From Clostridiales bacterium CHKCI001 (GTDB lineage: Bacteria > Bacillota > Clostridia > Lachnospirales > Lachnospiraceae): a stretch of DNA of 64,000 nucleotides. The notes beneath the pieces are model-generated. The model was not told where the DNA came from. It saw only the letters and a list, made by a program, of their open reading frames with translations, and searched no databases. The position numbers and the translations under genes are program-made. The stretch covers positions 1-64,000 of the forward strand of contig FCNS01000044.1 in NCBI GenBank assembly GCA_900045905.1, in the 5' to 3' direction. Positions 45,683-55,145 of this stretch are shown piece by piece. Position 1 is the stretch's first letter. Each line of letters starts with the position of its first letter.

Positions 45683-46876
45683 CTAATCCACAGCACCATC
45701 TGCTGTTATAAGAAATACAGGATTAAGTGCAGTCATCATATGATATGTTCCTACCTGTTTTGCTCGTGCTGGAAACACCTGTACCAATTCCAGATTTTTA
45801 AATTCTAACTTTTTTAAAATCTCCAATGCTTGAAACACCGTCTCCAATGTAATTGCATTAATTACTAGATGGATGTTTGGATTTTTTTGTTGTAAAACAG
45901 TCAGAATTTTTTCCATATTTCCTCTCGTTCCTCCTAAAAATGCCACATCTGGCTTTGGAAGAAACTCAATTGCATCTGGCGCCATACCTTTCACTAGTTC
46001 CAAGTTTTCTAACTGAAATTTTTCTTTATTTTGCTCAATCAGTTGTTGTGCCTCTTCTTGACATTCCACTGCATAAACCCTCCCCTGAGAAGCTGCAATC
46101 GCCATCTCTACTGACACAGAACCAGTTCCCGCCCCGATATCATATACAATATCGGTCTTCCTTAATGACAGTTTTGACATAGTCACGGCTCTTATTTCAC
46201 TCTTTGTAATGGGAACACTTCCTCGAATAAATAACTCATCTTCAATTCCAAATGAAGCTCGTCTCTTTTTCTCCCCATTTGCAATCAAAAAACAGCAAGC
46301 TAGTGGATTTGACTCAAATTGCTGCATTTCCTTCACTTTTGCTATCGTGATCCGCTCTTCTGGATAACTTAACTGTTCTCCGATGTAAATATCATAGTCT
46401 CCAAACCCATGTAGTGTTAACCTCTGACAGAGTAGATCAATCTTTCCAGCAGTCAATAAAAATACCTTATCATATTGAAACAGCGCTTCTTCTAAGCTTT
46501 CTTCCCTTCCATGAAGACTGAGAATTTTGGCATCTTCCCATGAAATTCCAACTTGAGCCGCCAAATACGATATCGAAGAAATGCCTGGATAAATCTTCAC
46601 TTCCCATTCTTTTAAATGTAACAGCAGTTTTTTCGTTCCACTATAAAATCCAGTATCTCCTGACATTAAAATTACAATATTTTGTTTCTCTGTTATTCTA
46701 ATAATTTCTTTAATTTCTTCTGGCTGATAACTAACCACTGTCGGTGCATAAGAAAACGGTTCGACAAGACGTTTGGCTCCAATGAAAAGCTCTGCTTGTT
46801 TAATCCGTTCATTGGCTTCCATAGTGAGCGTCTTCCAATTTCCCATCCCGACTCCAACAATTGCAATTCTTTTCAT
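45683..46876 (-). CDS. cbiET: Cobalt-precorrin-7/6B bifunctional methyltransferase/decarboxylase (CbiE-CbiT fusion)
   Basis: 397 residues. The first half is a tetrapyrrole methylase (IAIVGVGMGNWKTLT, MSGDTGFYSGT) equal to CbiE, and the second half a Rossmann methyltransferase (VYDIGAGTGSVSVEMAIAA) equal to CbiT. Together they methylate C-5 and C-15 and remove the C-12 acetate carboxyl. AGGAGGAGAGG precedes the start, which lies 68 bases inside cbiJ. Confidence 0.95.
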   Translation of the reverse strand: MKRIAIVGVGMGNWKTLTMEANERIKQAELFIGAKRLVEPFSYAPTVVSYQPEEIKEIIRITEKQNIVILMSGDTGFYSGTKKLLLHLKEWEVKIYPGISSISYLAAQVGISWEDAKILSLHGREESLEEALFQYDKVFLLTAGKIDLLCQRLTLHGFGDYDIYIGEQLSYPEERITIAKVKEMQQFESNPLACCFLIANGEKKRRASFGIEDELFIRGSVPITKSEIRAVTMSKLSLRKTDIVYDIGAGTGSVSVEMAIAASQGRVYAVECQEEAQQLIEQNKEKFQLENLELVKGMAPDAIEFLPKPDVAFLGGTRGNMEKILTVLQQKNPNIHLVINAITLETVFQALEILKKLEFKNLELVQVFPARAKQVGTYHMMTALNPVFLITADGAVD

Positions 46877-47654
46877 CCTCTCCTCCTAATTGCTTCATCA
46901 ATTCTTTCAAAGAAATCCCGTCTTCTTTTTGAGGACGTTCAATTACAACTAATTTACATTCTGTTTTTTTTGCTGCGTCTCGTTTTTGTATAAATCCTCC
47001 TGCCATTCCTGACTCTTTTGTTACCAAATACTGAATCTGAAATTCTTCTATCATTGCTCGATTCATCTGCTCCGAAAACGGTCCCTGCATCCCAATTAAA
47101 TGCCTTCCTGTCAATCCCTTTTCCTCCCATCTTGCAATCATAGATGACATAGGTAGAATTCTGGCATAAACACGTTGTGAAAAATCTGGAAGAATCTGAA
47201 ACTCTTCCATTTCTTTACTACCAATCGTTAATAGTACATTACCCTTTTTATTTAAAAGCCAATTTGCTGCCTCTTTCGCTGATTTTACTAATATAGTATT
47301 ATCGTCTTGCTCTATTCTCGTTTCTGTTCTTTTTAAACGCAAATATTGCAAATTCTGTTTTTTACAGGCGGTTTGAAGATTTTTGGTTACTTCCACTGCA
47401 TAGGGATGCGTCGCATCGATAACTAATACAGGATTTTCTGTTTTTAATACTTGCTCCATCTCCTCTTCTGTTAAACGTCCTACTCGAATCCTTTGTTTCG
47501 TTTCTTCATCCAGTAAGTCTTTTCCATACTGTGTGGCTACAAATCCAATGACTTTTCTTTGCCGTTTGACTAAATATTCACATAATTGCCTGCCTTCTGT
47601 TGTTCCTGCAAAAACGGCAATCGTTCCTTCCTTATTCCACATGTGATCCATCAT
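46809..47654 (-). CDS. cbiJ: Cobalt-precorrin-6A reductase (CbiJ)
   Basis: 281 residues. AVFAGTTEGRQLCEYL, VIDATHPYAVEVTKNL and LLTIGSKEMEEF match CbiJ/CobK, an NAD(P)H-dependent reductase of the macrocycle. The start overlaps the cbiH stop by 4 bases. Its last 22 codons run over the start of cbiET in another frame, and the tail is Cys/Asp/Gly-rich and unlike the family. Confidence 0.93.
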   Translation of the reverse strand: MMDHMWNKEGTIAVFAGTTEGRQLCEYLVKRQRKVIGFVATQYGKDLLDEETKQRIRVGRLTEEEMEQVLKTENPVLVIDATHPYAVEVTKNLQTACKKQNLQYLRLKRTETRIEQDDNTILVKSAKEAANWLLNKKGNVLLTIGSKEMEEFQILPDFSQRVYARILPMSSMIARWEEKGLTGRHLIGMQGPFSEQMNRAMIEEFQIQYLVTKESGMAGGFIQKRDAAKKTECKLVVIERPQKEDGISLKELMKQLGGEDEKNCNCWSRDGKLEDAHYGSQ

Positions 47655-48373
47655 AGCAAATATCCTCTTGGAGTTACCATTCTTCCATCTATCATAACCG
47701 TTTGACTATTTCCAATGTATACAGTCGTGAACATATCTAATTGGGCTTCTTGTAGTTGTTCCAACGACAGAATGTTCTTTTCTTCTCCTTCTCTGCCAAT
47801 ATTTTTTACATAACCACATATCGTATCAGGACTTTGGTACTGTAATACAATCTTACATGCCTTTTTTAAATAATCAGCTCGTTTTTTACTAGATGGATTG
47901 TAAATACAAATAACAAAATCTCCCATTGCCGCATACATCAATCGTTTTTCAATCAGTTCCCATGGAGTAAGCAAGTCACTTAAACTAATCACTGCAAAAT
48001 CATGTGACAATGGAGCCCCCAATACGGCTGCTCCGCTGCAAGCTGCTGTGACTCCTGGTATAATTTTTATTTCCAGATCTTCGCCCTTTGCTAACTCCAA
48101 AACTAGACTCGCCATTCCGTATACACCACTGTCACCACTGCATACAAGTGCGACTGTTTTGTTCTGTTTTGCCATTTCAATTGCCCAAATACAACGTTCT
48201 TTCTCTTTTCGCATTGGAGTAATAAAATATTCCTTATTCGGAAACATTGGTTTTAATAATTCCACATAGACCGTATATCCTGCAATTACATCGCTTTGTT
48301 CTATCGCCTGTCTGGCCTCCAATGTCATTCCAGTTTCTCCTCCTGCACCAAATCCGACTATAAATAACATCAT
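47651..48373 (-). CDS. cbiH: Cobalt-precorrin-3B C17-methyltransferase (CbiH)
   Basis: 240 residues of the SAM-dependent tetrapyrrole methylase fold. FIVGFGAGGETGMTLEA, VCSGDSGVYGMASLVLEL and IPGVTAACSGAAVLGAPLSHDFAVISLSD (quoted by its start IPGVTAACSGAA) are typical of CbiH/CobJ. It methylates C-17 and contracts the ring. Confidence 0.95.
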   Translation of the reverse strand: MMLFIVGFGAGGETGMTLEARQAIEQSDVIAGYTVYVELLKPMFPNKEYFITPMRKEKERCIWAIEMAKQNKTVALVCSGDSGVYGMASLVLELAKGEDLEIKIIPGVTAACSGAAVLGAPLSHDFAVISLSDLLTPWELIEKRLMYAAMGDFVICIYNPSSKKRADYLKKACKIVLQYQSPDTICGYVKNIGREGEEKNILSLEQLQEAQLDMFTTVYIGNSQTVMIDGRMVTPRGYLL

Positions 48374-48447
48374 CTCTCCCTTTCTTTTCCATTCTATTTT
48401 CTAACACTGAAGTATCTTCATGAAGAATTCACCTTGTGGCTTTCTCT

Positions 48448-49512
48448 TTAAAATGAAATGCGAATCGCTTCTTCATAAACAGCCATTGTCATCCCATCTT
48501 TCACCGTTTTTCCGATTCTCTTTTTTCCACAACCACTTCCTAAATAGGCAGCTCTTTCACATACATTTGATGTCCCTACCGTCTGTTTTACGAAATCGGA
48601 TTCTGAAAAAGCTCCTTCCACTGCATTAAGTTGTTCCGAAGAATAGGTTAGAAATGGAATCTTCCATTTTCCCGATAATTCAATTAATCCTTTTTCTTGC
48701 TGTTTTCGATCAATTGAAACAATCTTATTTACCTGCTGTTTTTGGAAACCATGCTGCTTTAATTCTTGTTCCAAAAATAGTTCTATCTCTTCCAATGGCT
48801 TTCCTCTTTTACATCCAATACCAAGCACAAGATTTTTAGGAAGCAGACGACATTCCCATTGAAAATAAGGAGGGCTAATCTTGGATGCAATCACAACACC
48901 TGCTTCTATTTTAGAAGACTGCACCCCTTCTTTCTTTTCTATTTGTATTAATTCAGAAGGAAGTGTTCCTGCTATGTTATATTCACTGATCCATCCAATT
49001 GGCTCTTTGTCTAATATTCTACTCGATATCTCTTTAATCCTATGCCAATCCACAATCCAAAGCTTATTTTTCTTTGCAAACAAATCCACAGCAAAACATT
49101 GATTGCAATCGGTTGCGGTCGTAATTACTGGTATTGCTCCGATTTCTCGTGCTAACCGCTCACAATATGCATTCGCCCCGCCTAAATGCCCAGAAAGAAT
49201 CGGAATTACAAATTTTCCTTTTTCATCCATAACTAAAATTGCAGGATCGCTTACTTTATCCGTTAAAAAAGGAGCAATACTTCGCACTGCAATACCTGCT
49301 GCTCCAATAAATAAAATGTTCTCTGCCTGTTTCCAAATTTTTTCTAATAATCGTTTTGTATGATCAAACGGAATTGCATCTTCCTCTACATATTTATACC
49401 ATCCAAAAAGTAGATCGTTTAGCCCATCGATTTCGCTTTTTTTCTGCTGAATGCTCTTTCCAAGTGCAATTCCAGCTCTTGTAAATGCAATTATATAAAA
49501 CATTCGTTTCAT
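48448..49512 (-). CDS. cbiG: Cobalt-precorrin-5A hydrolase (CbiG)
   Basis: 354 residues. GAAGIAVRSIAPFLTDK, LSGHLGGANAYCERLA and VLGIGCKRGKPLEEIE mark the N-terminal and C-terminal CbiG domains. It opens the delta-lactone and releases acetaldehyde. Overlaps cbiF by 4 bases. Confidence 0.95.
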   Translation of the reverse strand: MKRMFYIIAFTRAGIALGKSIQQKKSEIDGLNDLLFGWYKYVEEDAIPFDHTKRLLEKIWKQAENILFIGAAGIAVRSIAPFLTDKVSDPAILVMDEKGKFVIPILSGHLGGANAYCERLAREIGAIPVITTATDCNQCFAVDLFAKKNKLWIVDWHRIKEISSRILDKEPIGWISEYNIAGTLPSELIQIEKKEGVQSSKIEAGVVIASKISPPYFQWECRLLPKNLVLGIGCKRGKPLEEIELFLEQELKQHGFQKQQVNKIVSIDRKQQEKGLIELSGKWKIPFLTYSSEQLNAVEGAFSESDFVKQTVGTSNVCERAAYLGSGCGKKRIGKTVKDGMTMAVYEEAIRISF

Positions 49513-50294
49513 CCATTCTTTTTTTTCTTGGTTGCCTGCCGAAATTCGGTAGAAAATGAGGCATCATATAATTTTGATAACTCATAATCTCCATCCAAAC
49601 AATCCCCCACTACTACTAATGCTGTTTTGGTAATATTATTTTGTTCTGCTGCTTCTGAAAGAAATTTTAAGGTTGTTCGTATTACTTTTTGTTCTGGCCA
49701 GCTCGCCTTATAAACCAATGCACATGGTGTTTCTTCTGTATAATATCCTTGCAGCAATTCTGCTCTTAATTCCTTTAGCAATCCAGTGCTTAAAAAAATA
49801 ACCATTGTTGCTCCGTGGCTTGCCAACGCCCTCATCTCTTCCTTTTCTGGAACTGGAGTTCTTCCTGGCATTCTTGTAATAATTACTGTTTGAGAAACAC
49901 CTGGAAGCGTATATTCTGTTTGTAACGCTGCCGCTGCTGCACAGAAACTACTCACCCCAGGGCAAACTTCATATGGAATTCCAAGCCGATCGAGTTCATC
50001 CATCTGTTCTTTAATTGCTCCATAAATACTAGGATCACCTGTATGAAGCCGAACGATTTGTTTTTGTTCTGAAACACTTCTTTTTAATACTGCAATTACT
50101 TCCTCCAATGTCATAACTGCACTATTATAAATTTCACAAGTTTTCTTGGTCTCCTTTAGAAGTTCTGGATTTACTAACGAGCCTGCATAAACAACAATAT
50201 CTGCTTTTTGCAGTAATTTCAGCCCTCTCACCGTAATTAGATCCGTTGCCCCTGGACCCGCTCCTACAAAATGAACTATCTTATTTTGAATCAT
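49509..50294 (-). CDS. cbiF: Cobalt-precorrin-4 C11-methyltransferase (CbiF)
   Basis: 261 residues. HFVGAGPGATDLITVRG, VVYAGSLVNPELL, HTGDPSIYGAI and YEVCPGVSSFCAAAAALQ are signature segments of CbiF/CobM. SAM-dependent methylation at C-11. Follows cbiD after 40 bases. Confidence 0.96.
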   Translation of the reverse strand: MIQNKIVHFVGAGPGATDLITVRGLKLLQKADIVVYAGSLVNPELLKETKKTCEIYNSAVMTLEEVIAVLKRSVSEQKQIVRLHTGDPSIYGAIKEQMDELDRLGIPYEVCPGVSSFCAAAAALQTEYTLPGVSQTVIITRMPGRTPVPEKEEMRALASHGATMVIFLSTGLLKELRAELLQGYYTEETPCALVYKASWPEQKVIRTTLKFLSEAAEQNNITKTALVVVGDCLDGDYELSKLYDASFSTEFRQATKKKKNG

Positions 50295-50334
50295 TTCTAA
50301 GTTTTCCTCCTAATTTTTAAAGCTAATATAAAAC

Positions 50335-51492
50335 TTATAACCTCGCTTTACCTTCCAATCTCTTTTTCAATTGATCGGCATCCGTTGTTATTCCTAAGAT
50401 TCCATGTTGATTTGAAAATACAATTGCCCCAATTTCTAATCCATCGAATGCCCGTCGTTTCAAATGGAATTCTATTTTCCTCATTAATTGTTCCATTGTT
50501 TGTTCTTTTTTTTGATACAGTTCTATTCGGTCAATTGCCTCTTCCGTTGTAATACAGCTTAAAATTTCTCGTGCCTGTTCTGCACTTCCTCCAGCCATTA
50601 AAAAACAGGAACACAGTATTTCCATCCTTGCATCTGCGCATCGAGAATGCGTATTCATAATCCCTGCCCCAAGCTTTACAAACTTTCCAATATGCCCAAT
50701 CAATAAAAGGCTTCTTAATTGGAACTCATACGCCATATCAATCGTATCTCCAATAAAATTACTGCATTTAATACAATGTTCCAAATCAATATGAAGCGAT
50801 TGCTTTATAAAATCACTCCCATAATTTCCAGGAGTAAGAATTAAATCTCTCTCACCCTGAGCTACTTTCATTTGAATTTGTGTATGAATCGTATCAATCA
50901 ACGCAGTTTCACTCATAGGCTCTACAATTCCAGAAGTACCAAGTATGGAAATTCCTCCTTCAATGCCAAGTCTTGGATTAAACGTCTTTTTAGCAATCTC
51001 TTCTCCTTTTGGAACAGAAATAACAACGTTTAAACATCCTTCGTAGCCAAAACTCTTTGCTTCCTGATATACACTATCATAAATCATTTTTCGAGGAATC
51101 GGATTAATTGCAGCTTCTCCTATTTTCTGAGTTAATCCACGTTTTGTTACACGTCCGACTCCCTCTCCTCCGTCAATCATAATATCACATTTTTTTATGT
51201 TTGGGTATTCTTCTCTTTCCACAGTTGCATAAATCAGGATTCCATCCGTTATATCTGCATCATCTCCAGCATCCTTTCTAACTGCACATCGTACTTGGTT
51301 TTTCTTTCTGCAAATATCTTCTATGTTCAATAACAATATCATTCCCTTTGGCGTCAAAAGAGATATCTTTTCTACTCTTTCGCCTGATAACAACATTCTA
51401 GCCGCTGCTCCCGCAGCAGCCGCTGCACAAGAACCTGTTGTATATCCATATCTTAATTTTTTATTTGCTTTATAAGTATACTGTTCTAACAT
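50335..51492 (-). CDS. cbiD: Cobalt-precorrin-5B C1-methyltransferase (CbiD)
   Basis: 385 residues. RYGYTTGSCAAAAAGAAARM, DAGDDADITDG and LIGHIGKFVKLGAGIMNTHS are highly typical of CbiD. It methylates C-1 in the anaerobic pathway. Divergent from cbiL, with which it shares a 126-base upstream region. Confidence 0.96.
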   Translation of the reverse strand: MLEQYTYKANKKLRYGYTTGSCAAAAAGAAARMLLSGERVEKISLLTPKGMILLLNIEDICRKKNQVRCAVRKDAGDDADITDGILIYATVEREEYPNIKKCDIMIDGGEGVGRVTKRGLTQKIGEAAINPIPRKMIYDSVYQEAKSFGYEGCLNVVISVPKGEEIAKKTFNPRLGIEGGISILGTSGIVEPMSETALIDTIHTQIQMKVAQGERDLILTPGNYGSDFIKQSLHIDLEHCIKCSNFIGDTIDMAYEFQLRSLLLIGHIGKFVKLGAGIMNTHSRCADARMEILCSCFLMAGGSAEQAREILSCITTEEAIDRIELYQKKEQTMEQLMRKIEFHLKRRAFDGLEIGAIVFSNQHGILGITTDADQLKKRLEGKARL

Positions 51493-51618
51493 TGCGATTC
51501 CTTTTCTTTTATGTTATAGTAGGCAGGACAACCTCTTTATGAGGTATCAACAACGATATTTCTAATTGAATTATAATAAAAAAACAATCGAGAAACAAGA
51601 AAGGATTAATATTGACAT

Positions 51619-52302
51619 ATGAAAGGTACTTTATTTGGAACAGGAGTCGGTCCTGGAGATCCTGAACTTTTAACATTAAAAGCACTGCACACAATTCAAA
51701 CAAGTCCCGTTATTGCGATTCCTTCCTCGAATAAAGATCGCTGCACGGCTTATCAAATTGCTCAAAAAGCAGTCCCTGAATTAGATACGAAAACCATTTT
51801 ACCATTATCTATGCCAATGACAAAAGATCCTCGCATCTTAAAAAACAGTCATGAAGCAGCCGCACATTCCATTCAACAATTTCTGGATCAAGGACAAAAT
51901 GTCTGCTTTCTTACCCTTGGTGATCCAACAATATACTCTACTTATATGTATATCCATCACATCATTTCTAAAAATGGATATCATACCGTGATTCTTAATG
52001 GGATTCCATCGTTCTGCGCAGCGGCTGCCGCATTTCAAATTAGCCTTGCGGAGCAGTCAGAACCAATTATGATTATACCAGGCTCTTACGAAACCGATGC
52101 TTTATTAAACATTCCTGGCACAAAAGTTTTAATGAAATCAGGAAAACAAATATCAAATGTAAAAAGCGCCCTTTTAAAACATAATTTTAGTATTTATATG
52201 GCTGAAAACTGCACCATGCAAAATGAGAAACGTTATTACTCATTGGAAGAAATCCCAGATGATTCTGGATATTATTCCCTTATTATTGCAAAGCCGAATT
52301 AA
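51619..52302 (+). CDS. cbiL: Cobalt-precorrin-2 C20-methyltransferase (CbiL)
   Basis: 227 residues. LFGTGVGPGDPELLTLKAL, FLTLGDPTIYSTYMYI and GIPSFCAAAAAFQISLAE match CbiL/CobI. It methylates C-20. This is the only plus-strand gene in the cobalamin region and needs its own promoter; TATAAT is present about 45 bases upstream but without a clear -35. The ribosome binding site (AAAGGA) is about 14 bases before the ATG. Confidence 0.94.
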   Translation: MKGTLFGTGVGPGDPELLTLKALHTIQTSPVIAIPSSNKDRCTAYQIAQKAVPELDTKTILPLSMPMTKDPRILKNSHEAAAHSIQQFLDQGQNVCFLTLGDPTIYSTYMYIHHIISKNGYHTVILNGIPSFCAAAAAFQISLAEQSEPIMIIPGSYETDALLNIPGTKVLMKSGKQISNVKSALLKHNFSIYMAENCTMQNEKRYYSLEEIPDDSGYYSLIIAKPN

Positions 52303-52324
52303 AGGTTTTCTTTTTTATTTCTAA

Positions 52325-52357
52325 TGGCATCCAAAACATCCTTTGCCAATTGGATGC
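52325..52357. terminator. Convergent terminator between cbiL and cbiK
   Basis: GGCATCCAA (52325-52333) and TTGGATGCC (52344-52352 region) form a perfect stem between two convergent stops. Confidence 0.65.
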
Positions 52358-52368
52358 CTGTCTTTCTA

Positions 52369-53163
52369 CTACTTTAATTCCATTGCTTCTTTTGCATGTA
52401 AGAAGAACAAATGACGAATTTCTTCTAATTCTCCCAATCCTTTCAACAAACATATTGTTTGGTATCCCATCTGTTCCAATCTACTTTTCCAAGAATCCGT
52501 CTGTCTGCTTGCCATATCATTTCTTGCATGATCTCCTGATACAATCATAAATGGCTGTAATATTATTGTATGATACTTATGTTCTCTTATCTCATGAATC
52601 GTTTCGTCAAAGATCGGACTTCCCTCTACTGTCGACACATAAACATTTTCGTATCCCATTTCTTGAAATGTTGCCTGTAAAATAGAATAACATTGATTCG
52701 CTTCATGTTCACTTCCATGTCCCATATAAACTACAGCCATATCACTTGTCCAATTCACGTTTCTGTTTGTTTCTTCTAATATCGCCTTTGCAGCAATTTC
52801 ATAATCTTTTTTTTCATTTAATAACGGTTTTCCTACAAAGACTGTTTCAAACCATTTCCTTCTTTTTTGAATTTCAGAAAGCATTTTATCATATTCCATT
52901 CCAGCAATTACATGCGTTGGCTGTATTAAAACATCCTCAATTCCATCTTGATGCATTTGTTCTAAAGCAACTGCTACATTAGGAATTTGGATTTCTTCTT
53001 TTTTTTGAATGATTGATCGAACAATCTCCGATGTGAATGCTCGGTAGAATTTTCGATCACAGAACTGTTCTTTTAATTCCCTTTCAATCGCTTCTATTGT
53101 TTTCTCTCTTGTATCTGGATACGTTGTTCCAAAACTAACAACCAAAATTCCTCTTTTATTCAC
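52369..53163 (-). CDS. cbiK: Sirohydrochlorin cobaltochelatase (CbiK)
   Basis: 264 residues from a GTG start with GAAGGAG 7 bases upstream. ILVVSFGTTYPDTRE, the His in QPTHVIAGMEYD and VYMGHGSEHEANQCY are the metal-chelating and fold motifs. It inserts Co2+ into sirohydrochlorin, the entry step of the anaerobic pathway. A longer TTG frame overlaps cbiO further and is less likely. Confidence 0.94.
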   Translation of the reverse strand: MNKRGILVVSFGTTYPDTREKTIEAIERELKEQFCDRKFYRAFTSEIVRSIIQKKEEIQIPNVAVALEQMHQDGIEDVLIQPTHVIAGMEYDKMLSEIQKRRKWFETVFVGKPLLNEKKDYEIAAKAILEETNRNVNWTSDMAVVYMGHGSEHEANQCYSILQATFQEMGYENVYVSTVEGSPIFDETIHEIREHKYHTIILQPFMIVSGDHARNDMASRQTDSWKSRLEQMGYQTICLLKGLGELEEIRHLFFLHAKEAMELK

Positions 53164-54007
53164 TGTGTTTCTCCTTCTCTCCAATTAAATACTGTTCCAA
53201 TTCTTTCATTGTTGTAGGAATTTCTTTTTCTCTTGTTAAAATCCCATGCTGACATAATGATTGAAACAGTTTTACTACCGTAGGCTGTACCAAATTACAA
53301 CTTTCTATTAATTCTTTTTGTACAAATAACTCTTTTGGTTTTCCCAGAGCCATCCGCTCTCCATTTTTAAAAATAATCACTTTATCTGCCCATTCATAAG
53401 CATAATCCATATCATGTGTGGAAACAAAAACCGTTATTCCTTTCTCTACCATTCGGTCAATAAAGCGTCTTACCAATTTCGTATGTCTGGGATCTAACGC
53501 AGAAGTTGGTTCATCCAATAAAATAACACTTGGACTCATAATCAAAACATCCGCAATTGCAACTTGCTTTTTTTGTCCTCCACTTAAACAATGTACTGGT
53601 TTCTTTTGGAATGGCATAATTTCTAGTTCTTCCATTATTTCTTTTACAGCCACATGTGCCTGTTCTTTTACCACACCCATATTCAAGATTCCAAAAGAAA
53701 TTTCTTGATAAACGCTTGCTGAGAATAATTGGTTATCTGGTTCTTGAAATACAATTCCAACTTTGCTTCGATGCTGTAATAATCCCTTTCTATTATAAGC
53801 AATTGGCTTTCCGTCCAATAAGATTTCTCCCCTTGTAGGACGCAAAATTCCATTCATGCATAAAAACAATGTGGATTTTCCAGATCCATTTCCACCTAAA
53901 AATACTACTTTTTCTCCTTTTCGAACTGAAAAAGAAATATTTTTCAATGCTTCTGTACCATCTTCGTATTGATAAGAACAGTTTTGAACTGAAACAATTT
54001 CTTTCAT
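53156..54007 (-). CDS. cbiO: Cobalt ECF transporter ATPase (CbiO)
   Basis: 283 residues. Walker A FLGGNGSGKSTL, Q-loop IVFQEPDNQLF, signature LSGGQKKQVAIA and Walker B VILLDEPTSALD. It powers the energy-coupling-factor cobalt importer with CbiQ and CbiMN. Confidence 0.96.
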   Translation of the reverse strand: MKEIVSVQNCSYQYEDGTEALKNISFSVRKGEKVVFLGGNGSGKSTLFLCMNGILRPTRGEILLDGKPIAYNRKGLLQHRSKVGIVFQEPDNQLFSASVYQEISFGILNMGVVKEQAHVAVKEIMEELEIMPFQKKPVHCLSGGQKKQVAIADVLIMSPSVILLDEPTSALDPRHTKLVRRFIDRMVEKGITVFVSTHDMDYAYEWADKVIIFKNGERMALGKPKELFVQKELIESCNLVQPTVVKLFQSLCQHGILTREKEIPTTMKELEQYLIGEKEKHSE

Positions 54008-54028
54008 ACTATTTACTCCATTTATTTA

Positions 54029-54793
54029 TTATAAGCCAATTATTATGGCTAATAAAATCATAAAACCAAAATATCCACCTAACATCCATTTTTCTTTGAT
54101 GGAGACTTGCGGCATTTCTAATAAAACGTTAATCCTTCCATCATAACATCTAGCTTCCATCGCATCATAAACAGCTCTGGAGCGTTTCAAAGCTAATACA
54201 AATAAAATCGCCAACATTTGTGACCATGCAGACAGTAATGTACGATAATTCGTTTCTGATAAACGGCACTTTTGAGCTGTATGTATGGAACTAGCTGTAT
54301 TTGCCAAAATAAAAATAAAGCGATAAATTAGTAAAATCAACTCTATTATCAATGATGGGCAACGAATTACCTTTAAAACTGTGAGAAGATCAATCACTGG
54401 TGTCGTTAATGATAAGAAATAAAGGCAAGAAATTGATGCAAATGCAGTCATAGCTAAATTACAAGAAGTTTTTATCCCCTCCTTACTTGCTGTCAAATAA
54501 ATCGCTCCAATTGGAACGGCAAAGCCAGATAATGGCTCTTTTGAAATATTAATTAAAATTGTAATTGTACTAAGAATCACAAATAGGATTGGAACTACAA
54601 TTAAATGTATCCACATATGAAGGGATGTTTTTACATAAGTTTTTAAAAGTAATCCCATTCCTATTAAGATAAAAGAGGAAAACAAAAGATTTCTCGTAAA
54701 AATGCAAAGCAAGAGAGTTCCCACTGCAAAAACTGTCTTTAAACAAGGATTTTTTTCTCTTAATTTGGACGAATATGCAATCTTATCCATCAT
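54029..54793 (-). CDS. cbiQ: Cobalt ECF transporter T component (CbiQ)
   Basis: 254 residues, about five or six membrane segments and the coupling motif ALKRSRAVYDAMEARCYDG, with the two Ala-Arg-Gly-type signatures that contact the ATPase. Follows cbiN. Confidence 0.94.
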   Translation of the reverse strand: MMDKIAYSSKLREKNPCLKTVFAVGTLLLCIFTRNLLFSSFILIGMGLLLKTYVKTSLHMWIHLIVVPILFVILSTITILINISKEPLSGFAVPIGAIYLTASKEGIKTSCNLAMTAFASISCLYFLSLTTPVIDLLTVLKVIRCPSLIIELILLIYRFIFILANTASSIHTAQKCRLSETNYRTLLSAWSQMLAILFVLALKRSRAVYDAMEARCYDGRINVLLEMPQVSIKEKWMLGGYFGFMILLAIIIGL

Positions 54794-54832
54794 TTTGTTC
54801 CCTCCTCATTCACCTAAATACTCAATGAAAAA

Positions 54833-55144
54833 CTAATTTCTACTTGATTTGTTTTCACTTTTTCTCTTACGTTCTACTAAAACTCCAATTCCATACCCAA
54901 ATACACCAGCTCCTAATGCTGCTTGGAGACAGAACAGAAGTGATTCGGTTTCTCCTCCTGGCGGTTCATAAATAGGACTTGTCCATGGTTCATATTCCTC
55001 TACTTCTAAAATCTCTGATATCACGTTACTTGCTGCATCATCTGAGCCAGAAAACTCGGAATCTTTATTTACAACTAACGCCGTTACCGCAATACATACA
55101 CAAATAAGAAGACCAAAAATCACCATTCTAGCATTAAATTTCAT
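54833..55144 (-). CDS. cbiN: Cobalt ECF transporter auxiliary subunit (CbiN)
   Basis: 103 residues from MKFNARMVIFGLLICVC, with GGAGGG upstream. Two membrane segments (about 5-25 and 70-92) with an external loop containing FSGSDDAASNVISE and YEPWTSPIYEPPGGETESLLF (quoted by its core WTSPIYEPPG). It stabilises CbiM and helps metal loading. Starts 1 base after the cbiM stop. Confidence 0.94.
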   Translation of the reverse strand: MKFNARMVIFGLLICVCIAVTALVVNKDSEFSGSDDAASNVISEILEVEEYEPWTSPIYEPPGGETESLLFCLQAALGAGVFGYGIGVLVERKRKSENKSSRN

Positions 55145-55145
55145 A

